6,660 nucleotides of DNA from Synergistaceae bacterium (GTDB lineage Bacteria > Synergistota > Synergistia > Synergistales > Synergistaceae). Below are positions 6,339 through 6,660 of the stretch, piece after piece (position 1 is the first letter of the stretch; each line of letters opens with the position of its first letter). The stretch lies in the NCBI GenBank assembly GCA_031290815.1, contig JAISLO010000014.1, forward strand, positions 1 through 6,660. The letters are read 5' to 3'. The notes beneath the pieces were generated by a model. That model had not been told where the DNA came from. It did not search any database and worked only from the letters and a program-made list of their open reading frames with translations. The position numbers and the translations under genes are program-made.

Positions 6339-6660
6339 ATGAACAATATGCGAAAGATAAGCGCGGCGGTTTTGGCAATCACGCTTCTGTTAGGGGTAAT
6401 GGCGGGCGTTGGCGCCGCCGCCTCCTACAAGGATACGGTGAAAGAGATCGTTTTATGTTACCTGCCCAATGAGGGAAGCGAGGAGTTCGCAGAGTACAGG
6501 GGGCTGTTGCAGAAGGATTTGGGGGATTATCTGGGCGTTAAAGTCACAGAGGTAAACGCAGCCGACTACAACGCCGTAGTGGAAGCCATGCGCACCAAGC
6601 ACGCAGACATAGCAGCCTTCGGTCCTGTGTCATACGTTCAGGCGTCTGAACGCTCCGGCG
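6339..6660 (+). CDS. phnD: PhnD-like phosphonate/phosphite/phosphate-type periplasmic binding protein (3' end outside window)
   Basis: This is the N-terminal 107 residues of a periplasmic binding protein; the frame stays open to the window edge. A Sec signal peptide is visible: basic MNNMRK, a hydrophobic core, then GVGAAA before Ser29, with no Cys. Two features define the PhnD/PtxB/HtxB group: LGDYLGVKV near 61-69, followed by DYNAVVEAMR (76-85), and ADIAAFGPVSYVQASER (89-105). In the family the latter segment places ligand-contacting residues at the phosphonate end of the pocket. Such proteins bind phosphonates, phosphite, hypophosphite or related oxyanions and feed a PhnC/PhnE importer. 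The gene starts 15 bases after the UgpB-like stop, so it probably belongs to the same transcript. PhnC- and PhnE-like genes would be expected just past the window. The exact ligand cannot be told from this fragment. Confidence 0.88.
   Translation, partial: MNNMRKISAAVLAITLLLGVMAGVGAAASYKDTVKEIVLCYLPNEGSEEFAEYRGLLQKDLGDYLGVKVTEVNAADYNAVVEAMRTKHADIAAFGPVSYVQASERSG

Overview
The window looks like part of a bacterial chromosome from a diderm (Gram-negative-type envelope). Both substrate-binding proteins carry plain Sec signal peptides with an Ala-X-Ala cleavage site and no usable lipobox, so they should be free in a periplasm rather than lipid-anchored as in most Firmicutes. Codon use is fairly GC-rich but with many ATA (Ile) codons. 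That mix reminds me of Synergistota, but this is an impression and not a demonstrated assignment. All genes are on the + strand, and I see no RNA gene, insertion sequence or CRISPR array.

Layout. Positions 1-965 hold the cytoplasmic signalling end of a methyl-accepting chemotaxis protein whose start lies upstream. A 110-base AT-richer gap follows. From 1076 to 4909 four genes are packed with essentially no spacing: a PHP-domain metallohydrolase of the CehA/McbA type, a UgpC/MalK-type ABC ATPase, and two CUT1-type inner-membrane permeases resembling UgpA and UgpE. A 130-base gap follows, then the UgpB-like periplasmic binding protein (5040-6323). Only 15 bases later comes the start of a PhnD-like phosphonate/phosphite-type binding protein, which runs off the right edge.

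How they may work together. The ATPase, two permeases and the UgpB-like protein make a complete importer related to the sn-glycerol-3-phosphate / glycerophosphodiester system. The PHP hydrolase is translationally tied to the ATPase and is the natural candidate for cytoplasmic cleavage of the imported compound. In classical ugp operons that position is taken by the phosphodiesterase UgpQ, which is absent here. The adjacent PhnD-like gene suggests a second ABC importer begins at the right edge, and the region may serve organophosphorus scavenging more broadly. The actual substrate cannot be read from the sequence: the UgpB-like protein does not clearly keep the Arg that contacts phosphate in E. 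coli UgpB. I see no defence, mobile or otherwise clearly new system. The most unusual point is the PHP + Ugp importer + PhnD arrangement.
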